This document shows, one piece after another, positions 25,149-33,570 of a stretch of DNA of 64,000 bases. Position numbers and translations under genes: made by a program. Position 1 is the first letter of the stretch. Each line of letters opens with the position of its first letter. The DNA is from Bradyrhizobium sp. (GTDB lineage Bacteria > Pseudomonadota > Alphaproteobacteria > Rhizobiales > Xanthobacteraceae): NCBI RefSeq assembly GCF_016213215.1, contig NZ_JACRAW010000025.1, positions 62,001-126,000 of the forward strand, read 5' to 3'. The notes under the pieces are model-generated. The model did not search any database. It was given only the letters and a program-made list of their open reading frames with translations, and had not been told where the DNA came from.

Positions 25149-26438
25149 ATGGCCGAAACCACCCTCTCCGGATCCAAGAAGAACGCAAGGATGCTGTTGC
25201 GCCTGCTCGGTCCGGGATTGGTGACGGGAGCGGCCGACGACGATCCGTCGGGCATTGCGACGTATTCACAGGCAGGGGCGAAGTTCGGCTTCGGCCTGTT
25301 ATGGACGGTGTTCCTGACCACCCCGTTCATGATCGCAATCCAGCTCGTCAGCGCGCGGATCGGTCGTGTGACCGGAAAAGGTCTTGCGGCAAACGTCGTG
25401 GAGGTCGCGCCGCGCTGGGTCGTGCTCACGCTGATCTCTCTGCTCGTTGCAGCCAACACTTTCAATATCGCCGCCGACATCGCCGCGATGGCCGAGTCGC
25501 TATCGCTGGTGATCGGCGGGCTCAATCACGAGCACGCGCTCATTTTTGCGGCGACATCGACCTTGCTGCAGGTGTTCGTCCCCTATCGCCGCTACGCTCC
25601 AGTTCTGAAGTTTCTCACGCTCGCCCTGTTCGCCTATGTCGGCACTGCGCTGATGGTGGAGATCCCCTGGAGTACCGCATTGCTCGCGGCCGTCTGGCCG
25701 AAGCCGAATGTGAGCGCCGACTACTTTCTCATGGTGGTGGCCGTTCTCGGCACCACCATCAGCCCCTATCTGTTTTTCTGGCAGGCTTCGCAGGAAGTCG
25801 AGGAAATGAACCGGGGCAAGAACCGGCGCCCGCTTCGCGAGGTCGCCAGCGGCGGCGATACCGAGCTCGAGCGCATCAGGCTCGACACGATCATCGGCAT
25901 GATCTTCTCGAATGCCATTGCGTTCTTCATCATTCTGACCACGGCCGCCGTCCTGAACGCCAACGGCATCACCAGCATCAACTCGGCGACACAAGCCGCC
26001 GAGGCGTTGCGGCCCCTCGCCGGCGAGTTCACCTTTCTGCTCTTTGCGGTCGGAATCATCGGCACTGGCATGCTGGCCATACCGGTATTGGCCGGTTCTG
26101 CCGCGTACGGCGTCTCTGAAGTCTTCGGATGGCCTGCCACGCTGGAAGCAAAGGCACCGGACGCGGTGGGCTTCTACACCATCATCGCAGCTGCCACTGT
26201 CATCGGATTCGGCCTTGGCTTCACCGGCATCGACGCCATCAACATGCTGGTTTGGAGCGCCGTCCTCAACGGCATCGTCGCCGTACCGATCATGGCGATG
26301 ATGATGGTGATCGTCTCAAGCTCCAAGCTGATGGGCCGCTTTAGGGCACGCTCATGGCTGATAGGGCTTGGATGGGTCGGGACGGCGCTCATGGCGCTCG
26401 CCGTCCTCGCCCTGTTCGGGTCCTTCGTGATCGGCTGA
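25149..26438 (+). CDS. Nramp-related divalent metal transporter lacking the DPGN motif
   Basis: A 429-residue protein with about 11 membrane helices and the fold of the Nramp/SLC11 family. In canonical Mn/Fe transporters the first helix carries DPGN and the sixth MPH. Here the first helix reads DDDPSGIATYSQAG and the sixth region TTISPYLFFWQASQEVEEM, so the metal-binding residues differ. This places it with Nramp-related proteins, some of which carry Mg or Al rather than Mn or Fe. The ATG at 25149 was chosen because the protein begins there in relatives; upstream is the repeat. Family call firm, substrate uncertain. Confidence 0.88.
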   Translation: MAETTLSGSKKNARMLLRLLGPGLVTGAADDDPSGIATYSQAGAKFGFGLLWTVFLTTPFMIAIQLVSARIGRVTGKGLAANVVEVAPRWVVLTLISLLVAANTFNIAADIAAMAESLSLVIGGLNHEHALIFAATSTLLQVFVPYRRYAPVLKFLTLALFAYVGTALMVEIPWSTALLAAVWPKPNVSADYFLMVVAVLGTTISPYLFFWQASQEVEEMNRGKNRRPLREVASGGDTELERIRLDTIIGMIFSNAIAFFIILTTAAVLNANGITSINSATQAAEALRPLAGEFTFLLFAVGIIGTGMLAIPVLAGSAAYGVSEVFGWPATLEAKAPDAVGFYTIIAAATVIGFGLGFTGIDAINMLVWSAVLNGIVAVPIMAMMMVIVSSSKLMGRFRARSWLIGLGWVGTALMALAVLALFGSFVIG

Positions 26439-26571
26439 GGCGACACAGAACGGTCGCACCCACGAAAGCGGAGGCTCCCTCATTAGGCGTTCTTGCGGAA
26501 ATCCGTAAACTGATACCGGGACGCCTCAGCTCGGCCCGATCAGGCCGCCGCTGCGCTCGGCCACGTGTGGC

Positions 26572-26673
26572 TTAGGTCGGAGTGAGCGCCGCCGAAATCT
26601 GCGATGCAATGATAAAGGCCGCGAACAGGGCCGGAACGCTGATCAACCTGAGAAACTGGTCTACGGAAAGCAT
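26572..26673 (-). CDS. Tiny membrane protein, 33 residues
   Basis: A 33-codon frame starting MLSVDQFLRLISVPALFAAF and continuing hydrophobic to ISAALTPT, so nearly the whole chain is one membrane helix. A GGGGGATGATGCG sequence precedes the ATG. It lies 37 bases after another tiny gene on the same strand. I do not recognise it. The support is the binding site, the hydrophobicity, and the tandem arrangement in a region that otherwise has no gene. Confidence 0.45.
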   Translation of the reverse strand: MLSVDQFLRLISVPALFAAFIIASQISAALTPT

Positions 26674-26710
26674 CGCATCATCCCCCAAGATAACGCTTGC
26701 CGAGCGGGCG

Positions 26711-26821
26711 CTAGTTCACGATTTGCGCCGCCTGCCGATTGCTGATGAGAAGCTGGTCGGAAATGGCGGCTCCCCCCATCGTGAGCAGCGCCAGAATCGA
26801 CATAACGGCTAACGTCTTCAT
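26711..26821 (-). CDS. Tiny secreted or membrane peptide, 36 residues
   Basis: A 36-codon frame: a basic residue and a hydrophobic stretch MKTLAVMSILALLTMGGAA form a signal-peptide-like start, then a short polar tail SDQLLISNRQAAQIVN. A signal peptidase site would be near GGAA-IS. The next tiny gene follows on the same strand. I cannot assign a function. The match to a signal-peptide pattern is the main support. Confidence 0.45.
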   Translation of the reverse strand: MKTLAVMSILALLTMGGAAISDQLLISNRQAAQIVN

Positions 26822-27084
26822 GGCCGGATGGTCGGTTCCGATTGTGGCCGAAAATGTCAGATACTGGCGCATTTTCAGGACGATCTAAGGAAAGATCGTG
26901 GCCGGACGGGTGTCCGACCCTTCGTGCGCAGCAATTCAAAGGCTGGCCGCCAACGGGCACCAGCCCCATTCGTCGGCTCCCATGGTTCAGCCCGCTTGCG
27001 CGGAGGGATAGATCGAATGCGGAAGCATGGGCATAATGGGCAAAAAGCCTAATCGAAAAAGGGGCAAAGCAAGAAGGGAGCGAT

Positions 27085-28302
27085 ATGACGAAATCATCAA
27101 AGGCAACCGGCCTCGACGTCCTTTCCTGCGACGCCGGCTGGCGAAACTACCATTTCGTCAAGCTCACAACCGAAGACGGCGTCGTAGGCTGGAGTGAATT
27201 CGACGAGGGTTTCGGGTCTCCAGGCGTGACCGCGGCGATCCAGCGCCTGTCGACCCGCGTGATCGGACAGAATATCTTCCGGCACGAACGCATCCATGCC
27301 GAACTGTTCGCGGCAACACGTCCGGCGGCGGGCGGCGTGGTCGCCCAGGCATTGGGAGCGATCGAGAATGCTTTGCTCGATGCCAAGGCCAAGTCGCTCG
27401 GCGTTCCCTGTTACGAGCTGCTTGGCGGGAAGATTCGCGACCGGGTCCGCTTGTACTGGTCCCATTGCGCCACCTGGCGTATCAACCACCCGAGTTGGTA
27501 TAAGCCGCCGATCGAAAGCCTCGATGGCGTGAAGGCGATGGGGCGCGAGGTGCGCGAGAGGAAATTCACCGCGCTCAAGACCAACATCTTCACCTACGAC
27601 GACGGCAAACCCACGGGCTGGCGGCCCGGCTTTGGTTCACCCTTCGCGGCGGAAATCAACGTCGACCGCAAGGTCCTGCACGACCTGCGCATGCATCTTG
27701 AGGCAATCCGCGACGGCGCTGGACCGGATGTCGATCTCCTCCTCGATTGCAACTTCAACGCCAAGACCGAAGGCTATCTGAAGATCCTGCGCACGATCGC
27801 GGATCTCGACATGTTCTGGGTCGAGATCGACAGCTTCAACCCGGAGGCGCTCGGCTACGTCCGCAGACAAAGCCCGCACCCCATTTCCTCCTGCGAGACG
27901 CTGCTGGGGCTCCGCGAGTTCCTGCCCTATTTCCGCGAGCAGGCGATGGATGTGGCCATTATCGACACGCCATGGAACGGAGTCTGGCAGTCGATGAAGA
28001 TTGCCGCCGCGGCAGAAGCTTTCGAGCTAAACGTTGCTCCGCACAATTTCTACGGTCATCTGTGCTCGATGATGAACGCGCATTTCTGCGCCGCGGTACC
28101 GAACCTGCGAATCATGGAAATCGATATCGATCGCCTGGCTTGGGATCAGGAACTCTTCACTCACCTTCCCGAAATCCAAGACGGACACCTCATCGTTCCG
28201 GACCGGCCCGGCTGGGGCACCGAACTCAATGAAGAAGCTCTGCGCGCACATCCGCCGAAAACAACAGGTGGACTGTTAAACTATGGGCGAAAGGCCTCTT
28301 GA
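27085..28302 (+). CDS. Enolase-superfamily enzyme (mandelate racemase/muconate lactonizing type)
   Basis: A 405-residue enzyme with the N-terminal capping domain (about 1-130) and a beta-barrel domain. Metal-ligand-like acids are at the ends of strands: DVDLLLDCNFNAKTEGY, FWVEIDSFNPEAL, and ISSCETLLG. The catalytic Lys/His pattern includes FTALKTNIFTYDD and LNVAPHNFYGHLC. These features fit the sugar-acid dehydratase part of the family; the exact substrate is unknown. GGGAG four bases before the ATG supports the start. No neighbouring sugar-acid transporter or aldolase is seen. Confidence 0.88.
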   Translation: MTKSSKATGLDVLSCDAGWRNYHFVKLTTEDGVVGWSEFDEGFGSPGVTAAIQRLSTRVIGQNIFRHERIHAELFAATRPAAGGVVAQALGAIENALLDAKAKSLGVPCYELLGGKIRDRVRLYWSHCATWRINHPSWYKPPIESLDGVKAMGREVRERKFTALKTNIFTYDDGKPTGWRPGFGSPFAAEINVDRKVLHDLRMHLEAIRDGAGPDVDLLLDCNFNAKTEGYLKILRTIADLDMFWVEIDSFNPEALGYVRRQSPHPISSCETLLGLREFLPYFREQAMDVAIIDTPWNGVWQSMKIAAAAEAFELNVAPHNFYGHLCSMMNAHFCAAVPNLRIMEIDIDRLAWDQELFTHLPEIQDGHLIVPDRPGWGTELNEEALRAHPPKTTGGLLNYGRKAS

Positions 28303-28309
28303 CCGTGCG

Positions 28310-28600
28310 CTAGGGGATCACGGGATTCACTCTACGCGAGATATTCGGCCCCGCCTGTTCCGGTTCGATCGGGGACTTCGGCGTGGTCGGCGTGACTGCC
28401 GCTCCGGCGGCACGGGCTGCTTCGCCGGTCGTCCGGTACATGGCGAGTTCCGCAGTCTGAATCTTCGCCCTGCTCCACGGTCCATAGTCGACAACCACGA
28501 TTGCGCCAATTCCAAATACTGCAACCGCCAGCGCGATTATCCCCGGGTGGCGGATCATCGAGGTGGAAGGCGACCTTCCTCTTTCGCGATCAGCGTCCAT
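28310..28600 (-). CDS. Small single-pass membrane protein, 96 residues
   Basis: A basic N-terminus of about 20 residues, a hydrophobic helix IIALAVAVFGIGAIVVVDY, then a soluble Ala/Pro-rich tail (GEAARAAGAAVTPTTPKSP) that ends NPVIP. The orientation (basic N-terminus inside) predicts the tail in the periplasm. It converges with the enolase-superfamily gene with a 7-base gap. Unrecognised; probably a conserved small protein of this group. Confidence 0.6.
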   Translation of the reverse strand: MDADRERGRSPSTSMIRHPGIIALAVAVFGIGAIVVVDYGPWSRAKIQTAELAMYRTTGEAARAAGAAVTPTTPKSPIEPEQAGPNISRRVNPVIP

Positions 28601-28740
28601 CGTTATCGGCCCTGCAATGACCTCCCACTAACAACTCAAACGGCGCATGCGAAGTTCCCAGACGCGTGACGCGGACGCACGCTGCCGGACAGCATCGTCG
28701 CATTCGCGTACTCTAAGGGCTCCGCACCGCTCGCGGCTGT

Positions 28741-29718
28741 TCATTCGCCCGGAAAAATCGCGTTGCTGGGGGTCGTCCGGTCTGTGATCTGCTGGCCGAA
28801 CAGGCTGCCGACCAGTTCGACGGCGATGCGTGCGGTCCGCCCTCGCTCGTCGAGAAATGGATTGAGTTCGACGACATCCATCGAACGAACCAGGCCGGAG
28901 TCGTGCAGGAGCTCCATCACGAGATGCGCCTCGCGGTAAGTCGCCCCGCCGGGCACAGTCGTGCCCACGCCGGGGGCGACGCAGGGATCTAGAAAGTCGA
29001 CGTCGAAGCTGACATGCAGCACGCCGCCACGGGCCTTCACCTTGTCGATGATTCGCCGGACCAGAACCGCGACCCCGAACTCGTCGATCTGGCGCATGTC
29101 CGCGATGCCGACGCGGCGTTCGCGCAGCAGCTCGCGTTCCAGCTTGTCCATCGAACGGATGCCGAACAGTTCCAGCTGATCGGGAGCGATGGAGGCGCGC
29201 GGTTCAGCACCCAAGAGCCTCTCGAGGCCCGGTTCACCACACAGGAATGCTGCCGACATCCCGTGCATGTTTGCCGATATTGTCGTTGCCGGCGTGTTGT
29301 AGTCGGCGTGCGCATCGAGCCACAGGACGAAAAGCTCACGGCCCTGCTCGTGCCAATGGCGAGCCACTGCGTTGACCGAACCCATGGACAGCGTGTGGTC
29401 GCCGCCGAGAAAGATCGGCACGGCACCGGTCTGGGCTATCTCGTAACCGCGCTTGCTTACGATGCCGGTCCACCGTTGGATCTCGCGATAGTGGTTGGCC
29501 TTGTCAGGCGGCGCGTCGGTCAGTTCGCGGACGCCGACAACTGAGAGATCGCCGTAGTCCTCGACTTCAAGCTCGAGAGTTTCGAGCAAGCTCAGAAGAC
29601 CCGCCGTCCTGAGCGCCGCAGGCCCCATCAAGGTCCCGCGCTGCGAGGCTCCCATATCGATGGGAGCGCCGAGCACGGCGATCCGCATGGGCCGATCCGA
29701 CTTCGTCCGGTCGATCAC
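28741..29718 (-). CDS. rocF: Arginase
   Basis: A 325-residue arginase of the ureohydrolase family that hydrolyses arginine to ornithine and urea. The manganese-binding motifs are GGDHTLSMGS, DAHADYNTP and SFDVDFLDP, in the expected order and spacing, and the substrate-specificity residues follow the last. Reading from an ATG at 29739 gives an extra seven residues, but AGGAGG lies inside that extension, five bases before the GTG at 29718, which I take as the real start. No urease or ornithine aminotransferase gene is adjacent. Cytoplasmic. Confidence 0.93.
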   Translation of the reverse strand: MIDRTKSDRPMRIAVLGAPIDMGASQRGTLMGPAALRTAGLLSLLETLELEVEDYGDLSVVGVRELTDAPPDKANHYREIQRWTGIVSKRGYEIAQTGAVPIFLGGDHTLSMGSVNAVARHWHEQGRELFVLWLDAHADYNTPATTISANMHGMSAAFLCGEPGLERLLGAEPRASIAPDQLELFGIRSMDKLERELLRERRVGIADMRQIDEFGVAVLVRRIIDKVKARGGVLHVSFDVDFLDPCVAPGVGTTVPGGATYREAHLVMELLHDSGLVRSMDVVELNPFLDERGRTARIAVELVGSLFGQQITDRTTPSNAIFPGE

Positions 29719-30001
29719 GACAACCTCCTGATGGGCCATCCGACACTCAGGCTAGCAGAGAATCGCGACGGTTTCGGAATGTCGCCGCCTCGGAAAGTTC
29801 GGCGGTGGGCCGGGAACCAAATGCGGCGAACCGCATTCTTAACGCGACGCCGTCGCCGCCGTTCACAACGGCGACTATCACGGATAGCCAAATGGTCGAG
29901 AGACCCCCGCTGTCCAGAACAGGCGCTCGCGAGGATAGCCAAGGGCGGCGGCCGCTCCCCCCATCCGGCGCATCGGGAAGATCAGGCACAGGGCTCCAGA
30001 G
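29719..30001. other. Intergenic, no gene recognised
   Basis: 283 bases upstream of arginase. I see no convincing frame, promoter hexamers or repeat. The promoter of arginase and of the small gene at 30002 should lie here. Confidence 0.5.
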
Positions 30002-30262
30002 ATGAGCATGGAACCATCCTCCCCCACCCTCCAGCCCGGGATGGCTGAGCGCGCTATCGACACTGCAACAGACGTATCCCGCACGCTCGGCGAGGTCACG
30101 GCAGGCCTGCGCGCCGCGGTCGACAACCTCACTTCGGCCCTCGAGGACGCGCGCAGACCGGGTAAGCCGCTTGCGACCATCAGCGCGATTGCTCGTGAGG
30201 CGCCACTCACAAGTCTTCTTGTCGCCTTTCTGTTCGGTGTCGCGGTCGCCCGCCGCCGCTAG
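30002..30262 (+). CDS. Small DUF883-like membrane-anchored protein, 86 residues
   Basis: An 86-residue protein with a polar helical region (to about residue 60) and a C-terminal hydrophobic segment PLTSLLVAFLFGVAVARRR. The closing Arg triplet and tail-anchor design match the gene at 6464-6739, a second member of the same architecture. The ribosome binding site is weak. It is not near an FNR box. It would be a stress or stationary-phase membrane protein by analogy only. Confidence 0.6.
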   Translation: MSMEPSSPTLQPGMAERAIDTATDVSRTLGEVTAGLRAAVDNLTSALEDARRPGKPLATISAIAREAPLTSLLVAFLFGVAVARRR

Positions 30263-30287
30263 CCGAAACCGCTCCGAGAGCACTTCG

Positions 30288-30655
30288 TCAGAACAGCTTC
30301 GGACCGCGCCGATCAAGGCGCGCTTCCCGGGTTGCAAGATTTGCGGCGCCGACCATGATCACGATCTCCAGGCTGCGGCGCACGGCCCGGGTAACGATCG
30401 TAACCCAGCCCTGCTCGCGCAGGGCGCTGCCATAGGCCAGCATGCAGGTGTTCCCGAAACGAACACGAAGACCTCGGTGGTGTCGCTGAAGCCTTAGTTG
30501 CGTAGCGTCAGCCAGGCGAGCGAATTTCCGGGAATGTGATCGATGAAGATGAACCACAGCGCCAGGCCGCGGCCGATGTCGAGCCGCAAGTCGCGGCATT
30601 TCCCTGCGTCATGCGCGGCAGCGGCCTTGGCCGCATCGGGTCGGCAATCCCTCAC
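30288..30655 (-). pseudogene. opgC: Broken 5' part of opgC (glucan succinyltransferase-type)
   Basis: The minus strand reads RDLRLDIGRGLALWFIFIDH, PGNSLAWLTLRN, a TAA where Tyr is expected, GFSDTTEVFVFVSG, a shift of frame, and TCMLAYGSALREQGWVTIVT. This is a recognisable N-terminal part of the OpgC/acyltransferase-3-like membrane protein that succinylates osmoregulated periplasmic glucans. It has an in-frame stop, at least one frameshift, and loss of most of the C-terminal part (the intact protein is about 380 residues). A possible GTG start is at 30655. The end after RRSLEIV is not homologous and marks a junction. Confidence 0.8.
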
Positions 30656-30740
30656 GTGTCAGCGACCCAAAACATCGAGCGTCCGTCCGCAAGCCAATGA
30701 TAGCGATTCGGCGGTTGTCTTTACTGGAACAACGTGGTTC

Positions 30741-33518
30741 TCAGGCGGCCGCTTCCGCCCTGCAAACGCGTTGCAGGGTATCCTGCGACCCCAGGAATTC
30801 GCGCTCGAAGACTTCAGCCGGCATCGGCCGGCCAAAGAAATAGCCTTGCCCCTCCTCGCAGCCCAAGGTGAGGAGAAACTCGACCGTGGCGCGGCTTTCG
30901 ATGCCTTCAGCGACGACGCTCAGGCCGAGCTGTTTGCTCAGCGTGATCGTCGAACCGACGATCGCAGCGTCGTCCGAGTTACCCAGCACGTCCATGACGA
31001 AGGATCTGTCGATCTTGAGCCCGTCGAGGGGGAATTTCTTCAGATAGCTGAGGCTCGCGTAGCCGGTGCCGAAATCATCGAACACGATGCGAACGCCGAG
31101 TTCTTGAATGCGCTTGAACGTATCGAGGACGCGCTGCTCATCGATCAGCAGGATGTCTTCGGTGACTTCCAGCTCCAGCAACGAGGGCGTGAGGCCGCTG
31201 GCGCGCAGCAGCTCGGAGACCGTTCCGGCGAGGTCTCCCGTATGCAGCTGGGAGGGCGACAGATTGATGGAGACGCGGATACGCTTGCCCGCCAGCTCCC
31301 ATTCCCTGGCTTGCCTCAGCGCGGTATCCAACACCCAACGCGCGATACGCTCCGACAATGCGGACGTATTGACGACCGGCATGAACTCACCCGGCGAGAC
31401 GCAACCCCGCTCGGGATGCTGCCATCGGATCAGCGCTTCGACACCAATCAGGCTGCCGTCCATCAAGCGAACCTGCGGCTGATAGAACATCTCGAACTCG
31501 TTGCGGTCGATCGCTGACGCAAGCTCCGCCTCGAGCGTCAGCCGATTCTCCAGTTCTTCCCGGATCGCGCGTTCGAACACTACATGATGACCGCGCCGGG
31601 TTGCCTTGGCACGGCAGAGCGCGAGGTGGCCGTTGCTCAACAGATCGTCCGCACTGCGGCCGCCTTCGGGATAGATTGCCACGCCGATGCTGGCCTTCAC
31701 GCGGTGATGACGTGCCCCTGCCGCAAGCGGATGATCGAACGCGCGCGCGATGCGTTCGGAGAACTGCCCCACGGGCTCACTCACGGACGCGCAGTCGATC
31801 GCGATCGCAAACTCATCCCCGCTCAGGCGCGCCACCACCGCCATGCCGCCGGCCTCGGCTTTCAGCCGCTCGGCGACGGCACACAGCAGGACGTCGCCGC
31901 TCGAATGGCCAAGCATATCATTGATGCGCTGGAAGCCGTCGAGTCCGACTACCAGCAGCGCCGCCTTGCCCGACTGCGTTTCCGCTGCCGCGATCAAGGC
32001 AGCTAGCACGCTGTCGAGCGTGTTGCGGTTGGCAAGCCCCGTCAGGGTGTCATGCTCGGCGAGATATCTGATGCGCTCGGCCTCGCGCTTTCGTATCGAG
32101 ATGTCGCGGAGGATTGCACCGTACTGAAAACCATCAGTACCTTCCCACCCCGAGAAGCTTGCCTCAACCGGAAAAACCTCTCCATTCTTTCGCCGCCCCT
32201 CGAACTCCACTACCACGGCTTCGCCAGGGACCAGGAGCGCCTGCCGCGCCGCCTCTCGCATCGAAAAGGTACCGGCGCGGCCACCGTTACTCTCGGCGCA
32301 AAGTATCTCGAAAGGCCGGCCGATCATCTCTGCCGGCAGGTAGCCGAAGATCGTGCTGGCACCGGGATTCCACACTGTGATCCGGTGGTCCTTGTCGGTA
32401 CAGACCAGTCCGTCGCAAAGCGACATCGCAATGCGATGAAACCGGCTTTCGGCAATGCGGCTCAGGAGCCCGCGGAAATCGATTTCATCGAGTGCGATTG
32501 CGCACAGGTACACAAGGATTGCGATGTCGAGCAGGGACGTATCGATCACCAGCGGCCACTTCAGCTGGACAAACGCGGCCGTCAATTCGACCACGGCGCC
32601 GGTCGCGACCAGCGCTGCAACGCGAGTGCCGGGAGCGAAACGACGCCAGATCAGCATCATCGCCAGGCAGAGGCCCCCAAGGCCGATTGCCGTCGCACTG
32701 CCGGAGGTCCAGCGCAGGGTACGGTTCTGCAGGATCGATTCCGCGGCGAGCGCCTGTAGCATGGGGCCGGAGACGATGGCGCCGTTTGGCACGCTGAATC
32801 GATCACCCAACTCGAGGGCCGTGCCCCCGACGATGACTTTCTTGTCCTTCAGTTTCTCCAAAGTCGTGGCGTCGCCTCTCAGGACGTCGACATAGGAGAC
32901 CGTGGGAATAGATCGGGAGCGGATGCCGAAGTCGATCAGAAAAGCTTGACTGCGATCGTCATGTCGGCCGGCCAATACCGCAGCCATCGAGGGAAGGAAT
33001 TCGCCCTCCAATCTGTCGCCGAACGGGTAACGGCGCACGAGTCCATCAGGCTCGACTGCAACATTCACGATCGCTGACCATGAGTGAGCGGCGAACTGCT
33101 TCAGCGGACGGTTGACGTGTATGCCGCCACCGATCGGAGAAGGCTGTCTGAACGTGGGCAGAATAACCGAACCGCCAGACTCCTTCAGTGCTTTCACGAA
33201 CTCCTCGTCCGTCTTCGGATCAGACGGGGTGCTGAAATCGATGTCGAAAGCAATATCCCGCACGCCCGCGCGATCGAGTTGCCGCAGCAGGTCAGCGTGC
33301 AACCGGCGGGGCCAAGGCCAGACGCCGATTTGATCGATGGAGGGCGAATCGATCGCGATCACGACGATTTCGCTGATGGCGGGGCGGGATTGCCAGCCAA
33401 ACCGCAGATCCGTAAGTGCGTTGCGCATGGCGCCGTGCCATCCCGCAGACAGCACGATCGCTAGGGCAACCACCACAAGAATATGCGGCCGATACTGTTT
33501 CACCTTGTCCCCCCGCAC
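30741..33518 (-). CDS. CHASE2 - PAS - GGDEF - EAL cyclic-di-GMP signalling protein
   Basis: A 925-residue sensor. After an N-terminal helix (IVLSAGWHG), a periplasmic CHASE2 domain (about 35-290, with VIAIDSPSIDQIGVWPWPRR) is followed by three membrane helices (about 295-360), a PAS domain (about 370-470), a GGDEF domain with ARLSGDEFAI (SGDEF, first Gly changed), and an EAL domain with GVEALIRWQHPERG, the DDFGTGYASLSYLKKFP loop and LKIDRSFV. The phosphodiesterase motifs look complete; the cyclase domain is borderline. The start is GTG at 33518 (GTG at 33503 is also possible). It precedes the FecR gene divergent to the TpsB gene, a group consistent with control of surface attachment. Confidence 0.93.
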   Translation of the reverse strand: MRGDKVKQYRPHILVVVALAIVLSAGWHGAMRNALTDLRFGWQSRPAISEIVVIAIDSPSIDQIGVWPWPRRLHADLLRQLDRAGVRDIAFDIDFSTPSDPKTDEEFVKALKESGGSVILPTFRQPSPIGGGIHVNRPLKQFAAHSWSAIVNVAVEPDGLVRRYPFGDRLEGEFLPSMAAVLAGRHDDRSQAFLIDFGIRSRSIPTVSYVDVLRGDATTLEKLKDKKVIVGGTALELGDRFSVPNGAIVSGPMLQALAAESILQNRTLRWTSGSATAIGLGGLCLAMMLIWRRFAPGTRVAALVATGAVVELTAAFVQLKWPLVIDTSLLDIAILVYLCAIALDEIDFRGLLSRIAESRFHRIAMSLCDGLVCTDKDHRITVWNPGASTIFGYLPAEMIGRPFEILCAESNGGRAGTFSMREAARQALLVPGEAVVVEFEGRRKNGEVFPVEASFSGWEGTDGFQYGAILRDISIRKREAERIRYLAEHDTLTGLANRNTLDSVLAALIAAAETQSGKAALLVVGLDGFQRINDMLGHSSGDVLLCAVAERLKAEAGGMAVVARLSGDEFAIAIDCASVSEPVGQFSERIARAFDHPLAAGARHHRVKASIGVAIYPEGGRSADDLLSNGHLALCRAKATRRGHHVVFERAIREELENRLTLEAELASAIDRNEFEMFYQPQVRLMDGSLIGVEALIRWQHPERGCVSPGEFMPVVNTSALSERIARWVLDTALRQAREWELAGKRIRVSINLSPSQLHTGDLAGTVSELLRASGLTPSLLELEVTEDILLIDEQRVLDTFKRIQELGVRIVFDDFGTGYASLSYLKKFPLDGLKIDRSFVMDVLGNSDDAAIVGSTITLSKQLGLSVVAEGIESRATVEFLLTLGCEEGQGYFFGRPMPAEVFEREFLGSQDTLQRVCRAEAAA

Positions 33519-33570
33519 ATCTCCTTCGATCGAGATGTGGCCCCCGAACCTCGAACTGCGACTGCAACCG

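Noticed and set aside
26880..26899. Inverted repeat ACGATCT-AAGGAA-AGATCGT
   Set aside because: A 7-bp stem that is not near a gene end and has no T-run; too weak to call as a terminator.
30543..31517. Plus-strand open frame of 324 codons
   Set aside because: It overlaps the opgC remnant and the EAL domain on the other strand and has no family features.
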